The notes: generated from the letters alone by a model not told the origin. A stretch of DNA of 64,000 bases from Chakrabartia godavariana (GCA_005518185.1 RKSN01000003.1:372001-436000); one strand, 5' to 3'. Positions 27,821 through 37,388 are shown, counted from the first letter of the stretch. Numbers and translations: made by a program.

Positions 27821-30018
27821 GCGGCTTTCCTTCCATTCTGAACGCCCATCTGGCGGTTGTAGAGTTCGGCATAGCGGCCACCGACCATCAGCAGCGCCTC
27901 ATGGCTGCCCGATTCGGCGATGCGGCCATTTTCCATCACGATGATCTTGTCGCACTGGCGCACGGCCGACAGACGATGCGCGACGATGAGCACGGTGCGT
28001 CCGGTTGCGATCTTCTGCAGATTGTTCTGCACGATCTCTTCGCTTTCGGCATCGAGCGCCGAGGTCGCCTCATCCAGCACAAGGATCCGCGGGTTGACCG
28101 CAAGCGCACGGGCGATGGCGATGCGCTGCCGCTGGCCACCCGACAGGTTGCTGCCACGTTCCACGATCAGCGTGTCATAGCCCTGGGGTAGCTTCATGAT
28201 GAAGTCGTGCGCCCCGGCGAGCCGTGCTGCGGCAATCACGTCGGCCTGCCGCATCGCCGGATTGGCGAGCGCGATATTCTCCCGCACCGTCCGGCTGAAC
28301 AGGACGTTTTCCTGCAGGACGACGCCGATCTGCCGCCGCAGCTGGGCGGGATCGATCTGGGCAATGTCGAGCCCGTCAACCAGGATGCGCCCTTCCTCCG
28401 GCAGATAGAGCCGCTGCAACAGCTTGGTGAGCGTCGATTTGCCCGACCCCGACGAGCCGACAATGCCAAGCATCGTGCCGGGCTCAATGGCGAGGTCGAT
28501 GCCATCCACCACGCGCGGGCTGCCATCGACATAGCGGAAGGAGACATTTTCAAAGGCAATGTTGCCCTGCACCTGCGGCATCGGCACGCCGCCCGCCGGG
28601 CGCGGTTCCGGCGCGGCGTTGAGCAGATCACCCATGCGTTCGACGGCAACGCGGACCTGCTGGAACTCGCTCCACAGCTGCGCCATGCGGATCACCGGGC
28701 CGGACACACGCTGGGCGAACATGTTGAACGCCACAAGGCCGCCGACAGACAGCGCGCCTGCGATGACCGCCTGCGCGCCGAAGAACAGGATGGCGACAAA
28801 ACTCAGCTTGGAGATGAGCTGGATCGATTCGGACCCCAGATTGCCGACATTGATCGCGCGTTGGCTGGCGACGCTATAGGCGGCGAGCTGCTTTTCCCAG
28901 CGGTGCTGCCACTGGGGTTCGATGGCACTCGCCTTGACCGTCTGCATCGCCGAGACGCTTTCGACGAGCAGCGCATTGGACGCAGCGCCTTCATTGAACT
29001 TCTCATCCAGCGCATCGCGCATCGGCCGCGTGATGGTGAGCGAGACGGCGGCATAGGCGACAAGGCTGATCAGCACGATCAGCGTGAGCGGCGGCGAATA
29101 GAAGAACATCGCGACGAGGAAGACGAGCGTGAAGACCGGATCCACGAGCACCGAGAGCGAGGCGTTGGTCAGAAACTCCCGGATCGTTTCGATCTGGCGG
29201 ACGCGGGTGACCGTGTCCCCCACGCGGCGCTGCTCGAAATAGGTGAGCGGCAGCGCAAGCATGTGGCGGAAGATGCGCGCGCCCAGTTCCACGTCGATCT
29301 TCTGCGACGTCTCCGAAAAGACGCGGGTGCGGATCCAGCTGAAGGCGACTTCCCAGAGTGCGACGGCAATCATGCCGACCGTCAGCACCAGCAGCGTGGC
29401 CATGGTGTTGTGCGCCAGCACCTTGTCGATGACATTCTGAAAAAGGAGCGGCGAGGCAAGCCCGAGAAGGTTTAGCGCGAGCGTGATTAGGAGCACTTCG
29501 CCAATCGGCTTACGGTAACGCACGACCTGCGGAATGAACCAGCGAATGTCGAAATTGGCGAGCGCACTGGCTGCCTTGCGCTGGGTGAGGAGGATGAGAT
29601 CGCCCGACCAGAGCTGGTCCAGCGTCTGGCGATCGACCTTTTCGATATCTCGGCCCGGCCGGTGAATGAGAACGCCATCGCTGGCCAGGGCTCCGATCAG
29701 GAACCAGCCTTCAGGGCCTGAAGCGAGCGCAGGGAGTGGCACATGCGACAGGCGCGACTTCTGGTCGGTCAGCAACTTCACCCGCATGCCGGGCAGATGC
29801 TTGGCAAGCAGCAGAAGGTCCTCCGCTGTGGCGGGGTCCCCATGGCCCAACTCATGTCGCAGCTGTTGCGCATCGGCCGCAAGGCCGTGCACCGCAAGCA
29901 GGGCAACGAGCGCCTCCAGCCCGGTATCATCGCAATGCCACTCGGCGTCGGGAAGCTCGACACCGTCTTCGAACCGGTAGAACTTCAGCACTTCCTTCGC
30001 GGGGTCAGTCAATCGCAC
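27817..30018 (-). CDS. Type I secretion ABC transporter, permease-ATPase with C39-like domain
   Basis: 733-aa exporter of the HlyB type. Residues about 1-130 form a C39-like domain lacking the catalytic cysteine in the usual place (D-D-T-G-L-E-A-L aligns with HlyB's D-Y-G-L-Y-A-L), so it should bind rather than cleave substrate. Six membrane helices span about 150-430. The ATPase has Walker A G-S-S-G-S-G-K-S-T, signature L-S-G-G-Q-R-Q-R and Walker B I-L-V-L-D-E-A-T-S-A-L-D. The start is GTG at 30018, because AGGAG lies seven bases upstream; a GTG at 30156 is in frame without a ribosome site. No RTX-type substrate gene is in the window. Confidence 0.93.
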   Translation of the reverse strand: MRLTDPAKEVLKFYRFEDGVELPDAEWHCDDTGLEALVALLAVHGLAADAQQLRHELGHGDPATAEDLLLLAKHLPGMRVKLLTDQKSRLSHVPLPALASGPEGWFLIGALASDGVLIHRPGRDIEKVDRQTLDQLWSGDLILLTQRKAASALANFDIRWFIPQVVRYRKPIGEVLLITLALNLLGLASPLLFQNVIDKVLAHNTMATLLVLTVGMIAVALWEVAFSWIRTRVFSETSQKIDVELGARIFRHMLALPLTYFEQRRVGDTVTRVRQIETIREFLTNASLSVLVDPVFTLVFLVAMFFYSPPLTLIVLISLVAYAAVSLTITRPMRDALDEKFNEGAASNALLVESVSAMQTVKASAIEPQWQHRWEKQLAAYSVASQRAINVGNLGSESIQLISKLSFVAILFFGAQAVIAGALSVGGLVAFNMFAQRVSGPVIRMAQLWSEFQQVRVAVERMGDLLNAAPEPRPAGGVPMPQVQGNIAFENVSFRYVDGSPRVVDGIDLAIEPGTMLGIVGSSGSGKSTLTKLLQRLYLPEEGRILVDGLDIAQIDPAQLRRQIGVVLQENVLFSRTVRENIALANPAMRQADVIAAARLAGAHDFIMKLPQGYDTLIVERGSNLSGGQRQRIAIARALAVNPRILVLDEATSALDAESEEIVQNNLQKIATGRTVLIVAHRLSAVRQCDKIIVMENGRIAESGSHEALLMVGGRYAELYNRQMGVQNGRKAA

Positions 30019-30293
30019 AGGATATCTCCTCACATCGCCCAAGACCGACAGAAGCCTCGACGAGCGCGCTTTTCTCTCGCAAAAAAAGGTTAACAGACGC
30101 CGAACCACATTGACGTCATGGCGCCGAAACGGCGGATTCTGGTTCAGTAGTTCCACGGACGCGCCCGGCGGAGTGGGCCCGCGCTTGCCCCGTTACCGAA
30201 ATGCAAGGTTGCGGCCACGCAGGGGTAAGCCGCGCGCGTTAAGGCAGAAGGCTGAGGGCGGCGGCGTGCACGCCCGGACAGGGAGTGACGGCA

Positions 30294-31319
30294 TTGGACA
30301 AGACGCGCCGCGGCGTTCGGATCTGCCTCGCTGCGTCAGGCGGCGGGCATGTGCGCCAGCTGCTCGATCTCGAACCCGTCTGGGGCGCCCACGACCATTT
30401 CTTCGTGACCGAGGACACGTCGCTCGGCCGCAGCATTGCCGAAAAGCACCGCACCCATTTCGTCGATCATTTCGCGCTGGGCCAGGCCAAGCTCGGCCAT
30501 CCGCTGGGCATGGTGGCGTCCGGCTGGCGCAATTTGGGGCAATCGATCCGCGCGATCCGTGCCGAACGGCCCGACATTGTCATCAGCACGGGCGCAGGTG
30601 CCGTGCTCTTTTCCTGCCTCACCGCGCGGGCGATGGGCGCGCCGTTCATATCGGTGGACAGCTTTGCCCGGTTCGACAGGCCGTCAGCCTTTGCCCGGAT
30701 GGCGAAGCCCTTTGCGACTTCCGTCGTCGTCCAGTCGGCGGCGCTCAAGAAGGTCTGGCCCGATGCCCTGCTGTTCGATCCGCTCAAGCGGCTCGATACC
30801 CCGCCGCCGCCCAAGGAGGATCTGATCTTCGTGACGGTCGGCGCCACGCTCGGCTTTGAGCGGATGATCGAGACGGTGGCACAGCTCAAGCGCGACGGGC
30901 ACATCCCCGAGCGCGTCGTGTTTCAGACCGGCTCGGGCCCCTTCCCGCAAGGGCTGGGCGACGATGTCGAACTGGTGCGGGACCTACCCTTTGATGCGGT
31001 GCAGGCGCTGCTCCAGCGGGCGCGGATCGTCATCACGCACGGCGGCACGGGCTCGCTGATCACCGCGCTGCGGGCCGGCTGCAATGTCATTGCCATGCCG
31101 CGCGAATTTGCGCGCAAGGAGCATTATGACGATCACCAGTCCGAAATCACCGACGCCTTCGTCGCACGCGGGCTGATCCTCGCAGCGCGCAATACGGCCG
31201 CGATGGCCGACGCGCTTGTCACCGCACGCACCCGCACGCCGACGCTCGCCACGACCGATCCGGGCGAACTGCGGGCCTTTCTGGCGGCCGAAATCGAAAA
31301 GGTCGCGGCGCGGACCTGA
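30294..31319 (+). CDS. Fused Alg14/Alg13-type glycosyltransferase, SpsK/PssDE-like glucuronosyltransferase candidate
   Basis: 341-aa GT-B enzyme. The N-terminal half (A-S-G-G-G-H-V-R-Q-L near residue 14) resembles Alg14/PssD, and the C-terminal half (F-V-T-V-G-A-T near 178, and T-H-G-G-T-G-S near 250) resembles Alg13/PssE, the sugar-nucleotide-binding part. Rhizobial PssD and PssE together, and the fused sphingan protein SpsK/GelK, add beta-1,4-glucuronic acid to lipid-linked glucose; I infer the same second step here because the initiating transferase is the convergent neighbour, 3 bp away. The start is uncertain: AGGGAG suits the TTG at 30294 better than the GTG at 30285 it abuts. About 275 bp of divergent upstream sequence shows no further gene. 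Confidence 0.82.
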   Translation: MDKTRRGVRICLAASGGGHVRQLLDLEPVWGAHDHFFVTEDTSLGRSIAEKHRTHFVDHFALGQAKLGHPLGMVASGWRNLGQSIRAIRAERPDIVISTGAGAVLFSCLTARAMGAPFISVDSFARFDRPSAFARMAKPFATSVVVQSAALKKVWPDALLFDPLKRLDTPPPPKEDLIFVTVGATLGFERMIETVAQLKRDGHIPERVVFQTGSGPFPQGLGDDVELVRDLPFDAVQALLQRARIVITHGGTGSLITALRAGCNVIAMPREFARKEHYDDHQSEITDAFVARGLILAARNTAAMADALVTARTRTPTLATTDPGELRAFLAAEIEKVAART

Positions 31320-31322
31320 CGG

Positions 31323-32867
31323 TCAATAGGCGTTGCGCGGCGCGAGCACGGCCCAGACCGTGCGGATCAGGATGTAGAGGTCGAACCCGATCGACCAGTT
31401 CTCGATATAGAAGAGATCATGCTCCAGCCGACGGATCAGCTTGTCCTCGGTATCGGTCTCGCCGCGCCAGCCATTGACCTGCGCCCAGCCGGTCAGGCCC
31501 GGCTTCACATTGTGGCGCGCGGCATAAGTGTCCACAATCTCGTTGAAGAAGCGGTTGCCGGCACGGGTCGACGGCGCATGGGGCCGCGGGCCGATGATCG
31601 ACATCTCCCCCTTCAGCACGTTGATCAGCTGCGGCAGCTCATCGATGCTGGTCTTGCGCAGGATCGCCCCGACGCGCGTGATGCGCGGGTCGCGCTTTGA
31701 CGCCTGCTGGATATTGTCGAACTCCAGCCGGTCGGTCCGCATCGAACGGAACTTCCAGATGTGGAACTTGCGGTTGTTGAAGCCCTCACGCTCCTGCTTG
31801 AAGAAGACCGGGCCGGGGCTGTCGAGCTTGATCGCGATGGCGGCGAGGACCATCACCGGCAGAACGAGCGGCAGGATGATCGCGAGAAGGACAAGGTCCT
31901 CGAACTTCTTCATCACCTGATCGAGGCCCGTGATCGGGCGTTCGAACAGCGTCATCACCGGCAGGTCGCCGAGCAACACGATCGGGCGCTGCGCAAAGGC
32001 GAAGCTCGCAAGATCGGGCGCGAGCCGGATGCGCACCGGCGTGACGGCCAGCGCAGCGACGATGTCCTGCAAGCGCCGCTCGGCCGACCAGGGCAGCGCG
32101 ATGATCACCTGATCGATCCGTCCTTGCCGGACGAGCGACACCAGCTCATCGAGATTGCCGCACAAGGGCAGGTCGCTCGACACGCCCGTGATGCGCGCCG
32201 GTTCCCGATCATCGAAGAAGCCGACCAGGTCGATCGTCAGGCGTTCATTGCCCTCAATATATTGGGCGAGCCGCTGGCCCTGTTCGCCCGTGCCGAAGAT
32301 GGCGACGCGCAGGTTGAACAGCCCTTCGCGCTTCTTGCCCTGCATCCAGCCCGTCAGCGCCAGACGCCCCAGCGAGAGGGAGGCGGCGCCCGCTGCAAAC
32401 CAGCTGACCGCCCAGAGGCGCGAATAGTCTTCGGAGACCTTCAGGAAGAAGCCGACCGTCATCACGAACATGGCGGTCGCGAACAATGCGGTCAGCACCC
32501 GCCCGGTCGCACGCCGCATCGAGAAGCGGACGTCCATGTCATAGGCGCCGATGGCTTCGGCCACGCCGGCATAGAAGATCGCGCCGAGCAGGGCCGCGCG
32601 CAGATAAATGGGCGAGGCCGAAGGCCCGATCCGTTCCGACAGGACAAGCTGCATGACGAGCCCCGCTGCCAGGAGCGTGAGCGGTTCTGCCGCGCGCATG
32701 AAGACAGTCGTCAGATCAAGGAGCAAAGGCGCGCGGACATGATCGGTCTCGACCGGCCCGGACGTCCGCATCGGGCGGGGACCAGCCGCCGCGGACGGCG
32801 CATCACCGCTGCCACCGGCAACCGGGAAGACCATGTCCTTGAGCTTGTCCATGCCCTGTTGCTCCAT
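31323..32867 (-). CDS. Undecaprenyl-phosphate sugar phosphotransferase (exopolysaccharide initiation, SpsB/GumD/WbaP-like)
   Basis: 514-aa polytopic inner-membrane enzyme that starts repeat-unit synthesis by moving sugar-1-phosphate, probably glucose, onto undecaprenyl phosphate. Four to five N-terminal helices are followed by a Rossmann-like CoA-binding-type domain (I-F-G-T-G-E-Q-G near 190), one helix near 310-340, and the bacterial sugar transferase domain with K-F-R-S-M-R-T-D, then R-K-T-S-I-D-E-L-P-Q-L-I-N-V and S-I-I-G-P-R-P. The ATG at 32867 lies 5 bp after the stop of the EpsI-like gene. It is the last gene of the seven-gene leftward operon. Confidence 0.93.
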   Translation of the reverse strand: MEQQGMDKLKDMVFPVAGGSGDAPSAAAGPRPMRTSGPVETDHVRAPLLLDLTTVFMRAAEPLTLLAAGLVMQLVLSERIGPSASPIYLRAALLGAIFYAGVAEAIGAYDMDVRFSMRRATGRVLTALFATAMFVMTVGFFLKVSEDYSRLWAVSWFAAGAASLSLGRLALTGWMQGKKREGLFNLRVAIFGTGEQGQRLAQYIEGNERLTIDLVGFFDDREPARITGVSSDLPLCGNLDELVSLVRQGRIDQVIIALPWSAERRLQDIVAALAVTPVRIRLAPDLASFAFAQRPIVLLGDLPVMTLFERPITGLDQVMKKFEDLVLLAIILPLVLPVMVLAAIAIKLDSPGPVFFKQEREGFNNRKFHIWKFRSMRTDRLEFDNIQQASKRDPRITRVGAILRKTSIDELPQLINVLKGEMSIIGPRPHAPSTRAGNRFFNEIVDTYAARHNVKPGLTGWAQVNGWRGETDTEDKLIRRLEHDLFYIENWSIGFDLYILIRTVWAVLAPRNAY

Positions 32868-32872
32868 CGCGT

Positions 32873-33580
32873 TCAGGCCTGTCCGCCGAGATCCCGTCCG
32901 ATGGCCGCCATCGGCGCGTCCCCGACCAGCACGCGCCGGACTGCCGGCGACACGGCGGCCATCAGGTCGGCGGCAAAGCGCCGGTTGACCGCAAAGGACA
33001 CCTTGGGTCCATCCATGACTGTCGAGAACCGGACCAGCACGCCATCGGGAATGATGCCCGCGAACGCATCCTTTAACTTCGCAGCACGCTGTTCGCTCCC
33101 CGTCGTCGGAAGCGCCTGCCCCAGCCGCGTCCAATAGGTCACATATTCGGTGCGCTCGGCATTGACGGCGACCAGTTCCCGCCCGGGAATGGACACGCTT
33201 TTTGACAGCGGAATGCCGACGGGGTGGTTCTCCCGGATCTCCATGCCAAAGGCCGGGTAGCAGACCTCCGGCCGGTGGAGCTGCAGCGTATCGCTCTGCG
33301 TGTCACCATAGGCGATGAGCATCATCGCAAATTCTTCCTCGCCGCGCACATACAGCCGTCCAACCGACTGGCTGTAGAGCTGCCGGGCGAGGCTGTTTTC
33401 ACTCTCGGGCGCGACAATCTGATTGGTGTCGTACTGTTTCCAGCCGTTGAATTCCTTGGGAATGGCGTCTTCCAGCTTCAGCTTGCCCATCAGCGAGATC
33501 CGCTCCCGCGGCTTCATCGCATAGGAACTCGCCGCAGCCGCAAGGCAGCCTGCACCGATCAGGAAACCGCGCCGGTCCAT
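32873..33580 (-). CDS. EpsI-family protein, exosortase-associated
   Basis: 235-aa exported protein. M-D-R-R-G-F-L-I-G-A-G is a twin-arginine-like leader. The body has EpsI family traits: a W-K-x-Y-D segment, an R-P-E-V-C-Y-P-A-F-G segment, and Y-V-T-Y-W-T-R. EpsI domains occur fused to or next to exosortases in exopolysaccharide loci, but their biochemical role is not settled. The ATG at 33580 overlaps the exosortase stop by one base (TGATG), which I prefer over a GTG at 33589. Confidence 0.85.
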   Translation of the reverse strand: MDRRGFLIGAGCLAAAASSYAMKPRERISLMGKLKLEDAIPKEFNGWKQYDTNQIVAPESENSLARQLYSQSVGRLYVRGEEEFAMMLIAYGDTQSDTLQLHRPEVCYPAFGMEIRENHPVGIPLSKSVSIPGRELVAVNAERTEYVTYWTRLGQALPTTGSEQRAAKLKDAFAGIIPDGVLVRFSTVMDGPKVSFAVNRRFAADLMAAVSPAVRRVLVGDAPMAAIGRDLGGQA

Positions 33581-34452
33581 CACATCCACCCCTTTTTGTG
33601 GAAGACCGGGGCAAGCAGCCGGTCCACCGCGAAGATGCCCAGCAGGGCGATGACGAACATCACCATGCCAGCCGTATTGTGGAGGAAGCCCTGCGCCGCC
33701 TCATTGCCCAGATGATAGGTGATGAGGACCAGCATCAGGACGCGGATGACGTTCGCGAAAATCGCGATCGGCAGGATCCACAGCGTCAGGAACAGCGCAT
33801 AGCGCCACGACGTCGCATGCAGCAGATAGATGTAGAAGAGGCTGACCGAGGTCAGGCTGACGATCGAGTTCATGCCCGAACAGGCATCCTCAACCAGCAA
33901 CTGGAACTGCGCGACGTAAAGCGTCACGCCGATCCGCGCGACCGGATAGCCCATCCAGTCGATCAGGTGCGTGGCCGCCCAGGACACGAAGGTCTTCAGC
34001 CCGGCGGTCAGGATGTCGATCAGCCAGCCCGGCGGCGGGATGAGAAAGCCGAGGTAGAAGAGCGGGAACCAGACGTGCTTGCACGCGCGGTAGCCGAAAT
34101 AATTGTAGAAGACGCTGAGCAGGATGCCGAGCAGGGCCGCAACCTCGATGCTCAGAAAGTCGAATGCCCGGCCAAAGATGTAGATGGGGAGCATCAGGGC
34201 AAAGCCGCCCCAGGCGATCAGCGGATTGCCCGGCGCCTTCAGGTCGAGCAGCGCCTGACGCTGCCGCATGAGCAGCCAGATGCCAGTCGCGAGCACGATC
34301 GGGCCGTGGACGCCGGCTTCCTGCGACCAGAATTGTTCGGCCAGCTGCACCAGCGTCGGGCCGATCAGCACGGACAGGCCGAGGATCAGCACCCAGCGTT
34401 CGGCGGGCAGGCCTTGCCGAAGCGCAGGCTGGGGCGCGGCGAGCGTGGCCAT
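33580..34452 (-). CDS. Exosortase (archaeosortase/exosortase family), probably XrtV type
   Basis: 290-aa integral membrane protein with about eight helices. The family's invariant residues are in place: C191 in E-D-A-C-S-G-M-N-S, R237 in F-A-N-V-I-R-V-L and H258 in G-F-L-H-N-T-A-G, the proposed transpeptidase triad. Exosortases cleave C-terminal sorting signals (PEP-CTERM-like) and probably attach the protein to a surface polymer. I assign the V subtype from memory of sphingomonad loci with a separate EpsI-like gene and an 81-residue accessory protein. No clear substrate with a C-terminal sorting signal is visible in this window. It lies 2 bp after the CpsD-like gene. Confidence 0.9.
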   Translation of the reverse strand: MATLAAPQPALRQGLPAERWVLILGLSVLIGPTLVQLAEQFWSQEAGVHGPIVLATGIWLLMRQRQALLDLKAPGNPLIAWGGFALMLPIYIFGRAFDFLSIEVAALLGILLSVFYNYFGYRACKHVWFPLFYLGFLIPPPGWLIDILTAGLKTFVSWAATHLIDWMGYPVARIGVTLYVAQFQLLVEDACSGMNSIVSLTSVSLFYIYLLHATSWRYALFLTLWILPIAIFANVIRVLMLVLITYHLGNEAAQGFLHNTAGMVMFVIALLGIFAVDRLLAPVFHKKGWM

Positions 34453-34454
34453 GA

Positions 34455-35123
34455 TCAGAAGTCGTTCAGCACCGTGCCGACAACAGCGGATTTGTCTGCG
34501 CGCAGCAGCTCCGCCAACGCCTTCACGTCGTTGAAATAGGTCTGGTCCTTGTGCGCGACGATCAGGCTGTAGCCGACAACGGTCGCCACGCGCTGCGCAT
34601 CGGTGCAGGTGTTGGCCGGCGTCGTATCGAAAATGGCGAGATCATATTCACGCAGCAGCTGCCCGACAAAGGCCGCAAAGCGGGCCGAGGACAGCAGTTC
34701 CTGCGCATTGTCCGCCGGGGGTCCGGCCGGAATGATCGACAGATCGGGGATGACGTCGCTTTCGACGATGTCGCCATAGCGGACGCCGTCATTCGACAGG
34801 AAGGCGCCAAGCCCAGGCCGGTCCGCCGGGCAGTCGAACACCTGCCCCACCGTGCCGCCACGCAGATCGGTATCGACAAGCACGGTCTTCACCCCGACCT
34901 GTGCCATGGCGATGGCGAGGTTGGTGGCGATGAAGGTGCAGCCCGCCCCTTCATTGGGTGTGCAGATGGCGAGCGCGCGGCGGCCTTCGCGGACATGCTG
35001 GGCGATGACGCGGGTCCGCAGACCGCGCAGGGCTTCTGCTTGAATGCTGGCCGGATCAACCACCAGAAGGGCGGAGGTGCGGCGCGACAGAACGGCGGGT
35101 TCCAGGGTTGCGGTCTCGGTCAT
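34455..35123 (-). CDS. CpsD/CapB-like tyrosine kinase homologue with degenerate P-loop (SpsE position)
   Basis: 222-aa MinD-fold protein placed where BY-kinase cytosolic domains sit, directly after the Wzc-type membrane protein (4-bp ATGA overlap). The expected Walker A G-x-G-K-[ST]-T reads P-N-E-G-A-G-C-T-F at residues 56-64, so the P-loop lysine is replaced by C62. Walker A' reads V-D-T-D-L-R-G-G and Walker B I-F-D-T-T-P-A-N. No C-terminal tyrosine cluster is present. It may be a catalytically weak or dead partner that regulates chain length by binding rather than by phosphorylation. Confidence 0.82.
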   Translation of the reverse strand: MTETATLEPAVLSRRTSALLVVDPASIQAEALRGLRTRVIAQHVREGRRALAICTPNEGAGCTFIATNLAIAMAQVGVKTVLVDTDLRGGTVGQVFDCPADRPGLGAFLSNDGVRYGDIVESDVIPDLSIIPAGPPADNAQELLSSARFAAFVGQLLREYDLAIFDTTPANTCTDAQRVATVVGYSLIVAHKDQTYFNDVKALAELLRADKSAVVGTVLNDF

Positions 35124-36487
35124 TCTGCGGCCTCCGGTGTGAGGTCCCGGCCATCGCCGGGGTCCTTGGCTTTGCGGCGCCCCTCAAGGATGTGGAGGAG
35201 GCGGGTCAGGAGCCAGTTGCGTTTGTGGGCGCCGACGGTGGCAAAGACCGGCGCACCGGCTGCACCGTTCAGGTCGTCCTCGCTCCGCACGCGGCGGTTG
35301 AGCAGTTCAACCAGCAGAGCGAGCAGGATGCCGAGGCCGAGGCCGGCAGCTGTCGCCGAGCCGATGATGAGAGGACGCTTCGGGAAGGACGGCGTGGTCG
35401 ATCCCGTCGTCGGGCCCATGTCGGTGATCTGCGCATTGGTCGTGTCGGCTTCCAGACGGAGGTCGGCAAAGCGCTGCGCCGCCTTCAGATACTGGTCGCG
35501 CTTCAGGGCAACGTCGCTTTCCATGCGCTGCAGCTGGTCGACCTTGTCGCGGTCTCCGACAACGCGGGCGCGCTGGCGTTCATAGGCGCTTTCGATCGCC
35601 GCCGCGCCGCCGCCGACCGCCGAGGGTCCGCCGGACTTGGCCGCGAACGATTCGTACAGCTTCTTCTGACGCTCCAGCGCCTGATAGGTCGGGTGGTTCG
35701 GCCCAAGCGTCGCCGCCGCCTGCGCCAGCTGCTGGTTGATGGTTTCCAGCTGAGTCTGCGCCGGGTTCATCCCCGCGCCACCGGTGATGGTGGGCGTGGC
35801 AACAGCCGCTGCACTCTGCTGGCTGAGGGTGGCGAGCTTTGCACTTTCCAGATCCACATTGCCCGGCTGGAGCACGATGTTGTTGGCCTTGGCATAAGCG
35901 GTGCGTTCCGCCTCGGCGATCTCGAGCGCCTTCTTGGCCTTGGCGGCCTGAATGCGGAACCATTCGGCATCTTCGCTCGCCGACTTGCGCTTGGCCTCAA
36001 GCGCCTCATCCTTATAGGCCGCCTTGATCAGGTCGGTCATCTGCTTGGCGGCTTCGGGCGACGGGCCGTCATAGGTGATTTCGAGGATGTTGCTGCCCTC
36101 CATCACGTCAGCCTTGATGTTATCGCTGACCTGACGGGCGAGCCACAGGCGGGCATCGGCACCGGGATCGGTGTTTTCCTTTTCATAGCGCGCCAGCATG
36201 GCGGGGTCTTCCGCCCAGCCGAGCTGATCGACGACGCGACCTGCGACCGCCGAGCCCTTGATCATTTCGATCTGGGTGACGGTGTAGGCGCGCATGAAGT
36301 TGTTCGACATGACCTGGCCGGTCACGGGATCCGGCTTCAGCACGTCGAGCATCAGGCGCGACTGCGCCTCATAGCGCGGCGGCAGGATGAAGGCGGTCAA
36401 CGTGGCGGTGATGACGCAGCTGAGCAGGGTGGCCAGCACGATCATCCGTCGTGCGTAGAGCATCCTGAGAAATTGGACGAGACTCAT
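35120..36487 (-). CDS. Wzc/GumC-type polysaccharide co-polymerase (chain-length determinant, SpsC position)
   Basis: 455-aa inner-membrane protein with two helices (about 15-35 and 375-400) around a large periplasmic coiled-coil domain. The N-terminal Wzz domain has P-P-R-Y-E-A-Q, and the region before the second helix is the proline-containing P-S-F-P-K-R-P-L-I. The cytosolic tail is short and lacks the kinase, which is supplied by the next gene. It sets polymer length and links polymerisation to export. The ATG at 36487 follows AGGGG. Confidence 0.9.
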   Translation of the reverse strand: MSLVQFLRMLYARRMIVLATLLSCVITATLTAFILPPRYEAQSRLMLDVLKPDPVTGQVMSNNFMRAYTVTQIEMIKGSAVAGRVVDQLGWAEDPAMLARYEKENTDPGADARLWLARQVSDNIKADVMEGSNILEITYDGPSPEAAKQMTDLIKAAYKDEALEAKRKSASEDAEWFRIQAAKAKKALEIAEAERTAYAKANNIVLQPGNVDLESAKLATLSQQSAAAVATPTITGGAGMNPAQTQLETINQQLAQAAATLGPNHPTYQALERQKKLYESFAAKSGGPSAVGGGAAAIESAYERQRARVVGDRDKVDQLQRMESDVALKRDQYLKAAQRFADLRLEADTTNAQITDMGPTTGSTTPSFPKRPLIIGSATAAGLGLGILLALLVELLNRRVRSEDDLNGAAGAPVFATVGAHKRNWLLTRLLHILEGRRKAKDPGDGRDLTPEAAE

Positions 36488-36515
36488 ATGACTTTACCCC
36501 TGTAGTGCCGGTGCG

Positions 36516-37388
36516 TCAGAACAGACGCTCGCCGACCACGATCACGTCACCCGGGCCAACCTTGCTTTCGAGGGCGACCTTTGCCGGCTGGCCATTGCGG
36601 AAGACCTGGACGCGCTTGTCGCTGCCGAGCGGCGTCAGGCCACCGGCCCGGGCGAGCGCCTTGCGCACCGTCATGTCCTCCTGGATCACGAAGGTGCCCG
36701 GCGCATTGACCTGACCGTAGATGAAGAAGGTTTCGGCTTCGGGCACGAAGATCTTGTCGCCCGGATAGACGAAGGGATCATCCTGCTCGGTGCCGATGGC
36801 GAGCTTTTTGAAGTCGAGCTTCAGTTCCTTGCCGTCGACCCGGCGGACGACGACATAAGGCGCGCCGCTCGGCTTGATGCCGCCGGACCGCGCGATGATT
36901 TCCGACACGCGATAGGAGCGGTTGACCGGCTGAAGGCCCGGCTGCGCGACTTCACCGAGCACGATGACATAGCGGCTGGCAAACGACGTCACGGTCACGG
37001 TCGCGACGGGATTGGTGTAGTACCCGCCCGCCTTGAGCCGCGAGGTCACGGCCGCCGCGAGCGTCAGCGGCGTCTGCCCGCTGACCTGCTGCTTGCCGAG
37101 GAAGGGCAGCGCGATCGAACCGTCCGACTCCACGCGCGCCTGCGTCCGGAACTCGGGCTGGCCAAGGACATTGACCTCGATCACGTCTTCCGGCCCGATG
37201 ATATAGCCGTCATCGGCCGAAGGGGTGGGGGCCGGAGCAGCGGTGGACGGTGTGACCGGAACCGCCGTGACGGTGGCCGGGGCGACCGATGGAGCCACCG
37301 GCGCCGGCGCTGCTGTCTGGGCCCATGAGAGTGCCGGCCATGCGAAAACCGCCAGAACCGACAGGATGAAACGCCGCGCACTCGTCAT
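36516..37388 (-). CDS. Wza-type outer-membrane polysaccharide export protein (SpsD position)
   Basis: 290-aa exported protein. The signal peptide (M-T-S-A-R-R-F-I-L-S-V-L-A-V-F-A) ends before W-A-Q. A Pro/Ala/Thr-rich linker runs to about residue 58, then the Poly_export domain (Y-I-I-G-P-E-D-V-I-E-V-N-V near 62) and two SLBB-like units follow (V-L-G-E-V-A-Q-P-G near 143 and I-Y-G-Q-V-N-A-P-G-T-F near 225). No lipobox cysteine is seen, unlike E. coli Wza. It would form the periplasm-to-surface channel for the polysaccharide. Confidence 0.92.
   Translation of the reverse strand: MTSARRFILSVLAVFAWPALSWAQTAAPAPVAPSVAPATVTAVPVTPSTAAPAPTPSADDGYIIGPEDVIEVNVLGQPEFRTQARVESDGSIALPFLGKQQVSGQTPLTLAAAVTSRLKAGGYYTNPVATVTVTSFASRYVIVLGEVAQPGLQPVNRSYRVSEIIARSGGIKPSGAPYVVVRRVDGKELKLDFKKLAIGTEQDDPFVYPGDKIFVPEAETFFIYGQVNAPGTFVIQEDMTVRKALARAGGLTPLGSDKRVQVFRNGQPAKVALESKVGPGDVIVVGERLF

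Noticed and set aside
26444-30018. A bacteriocin or peptidase-containing exporter (C39 active).
   Set aside because: The N-terminal domain lacks the catalytic cysteine at the expected place and no small double-glycine leader peptide gene lies nearby; a HlyB-like C39-like domain fits better.
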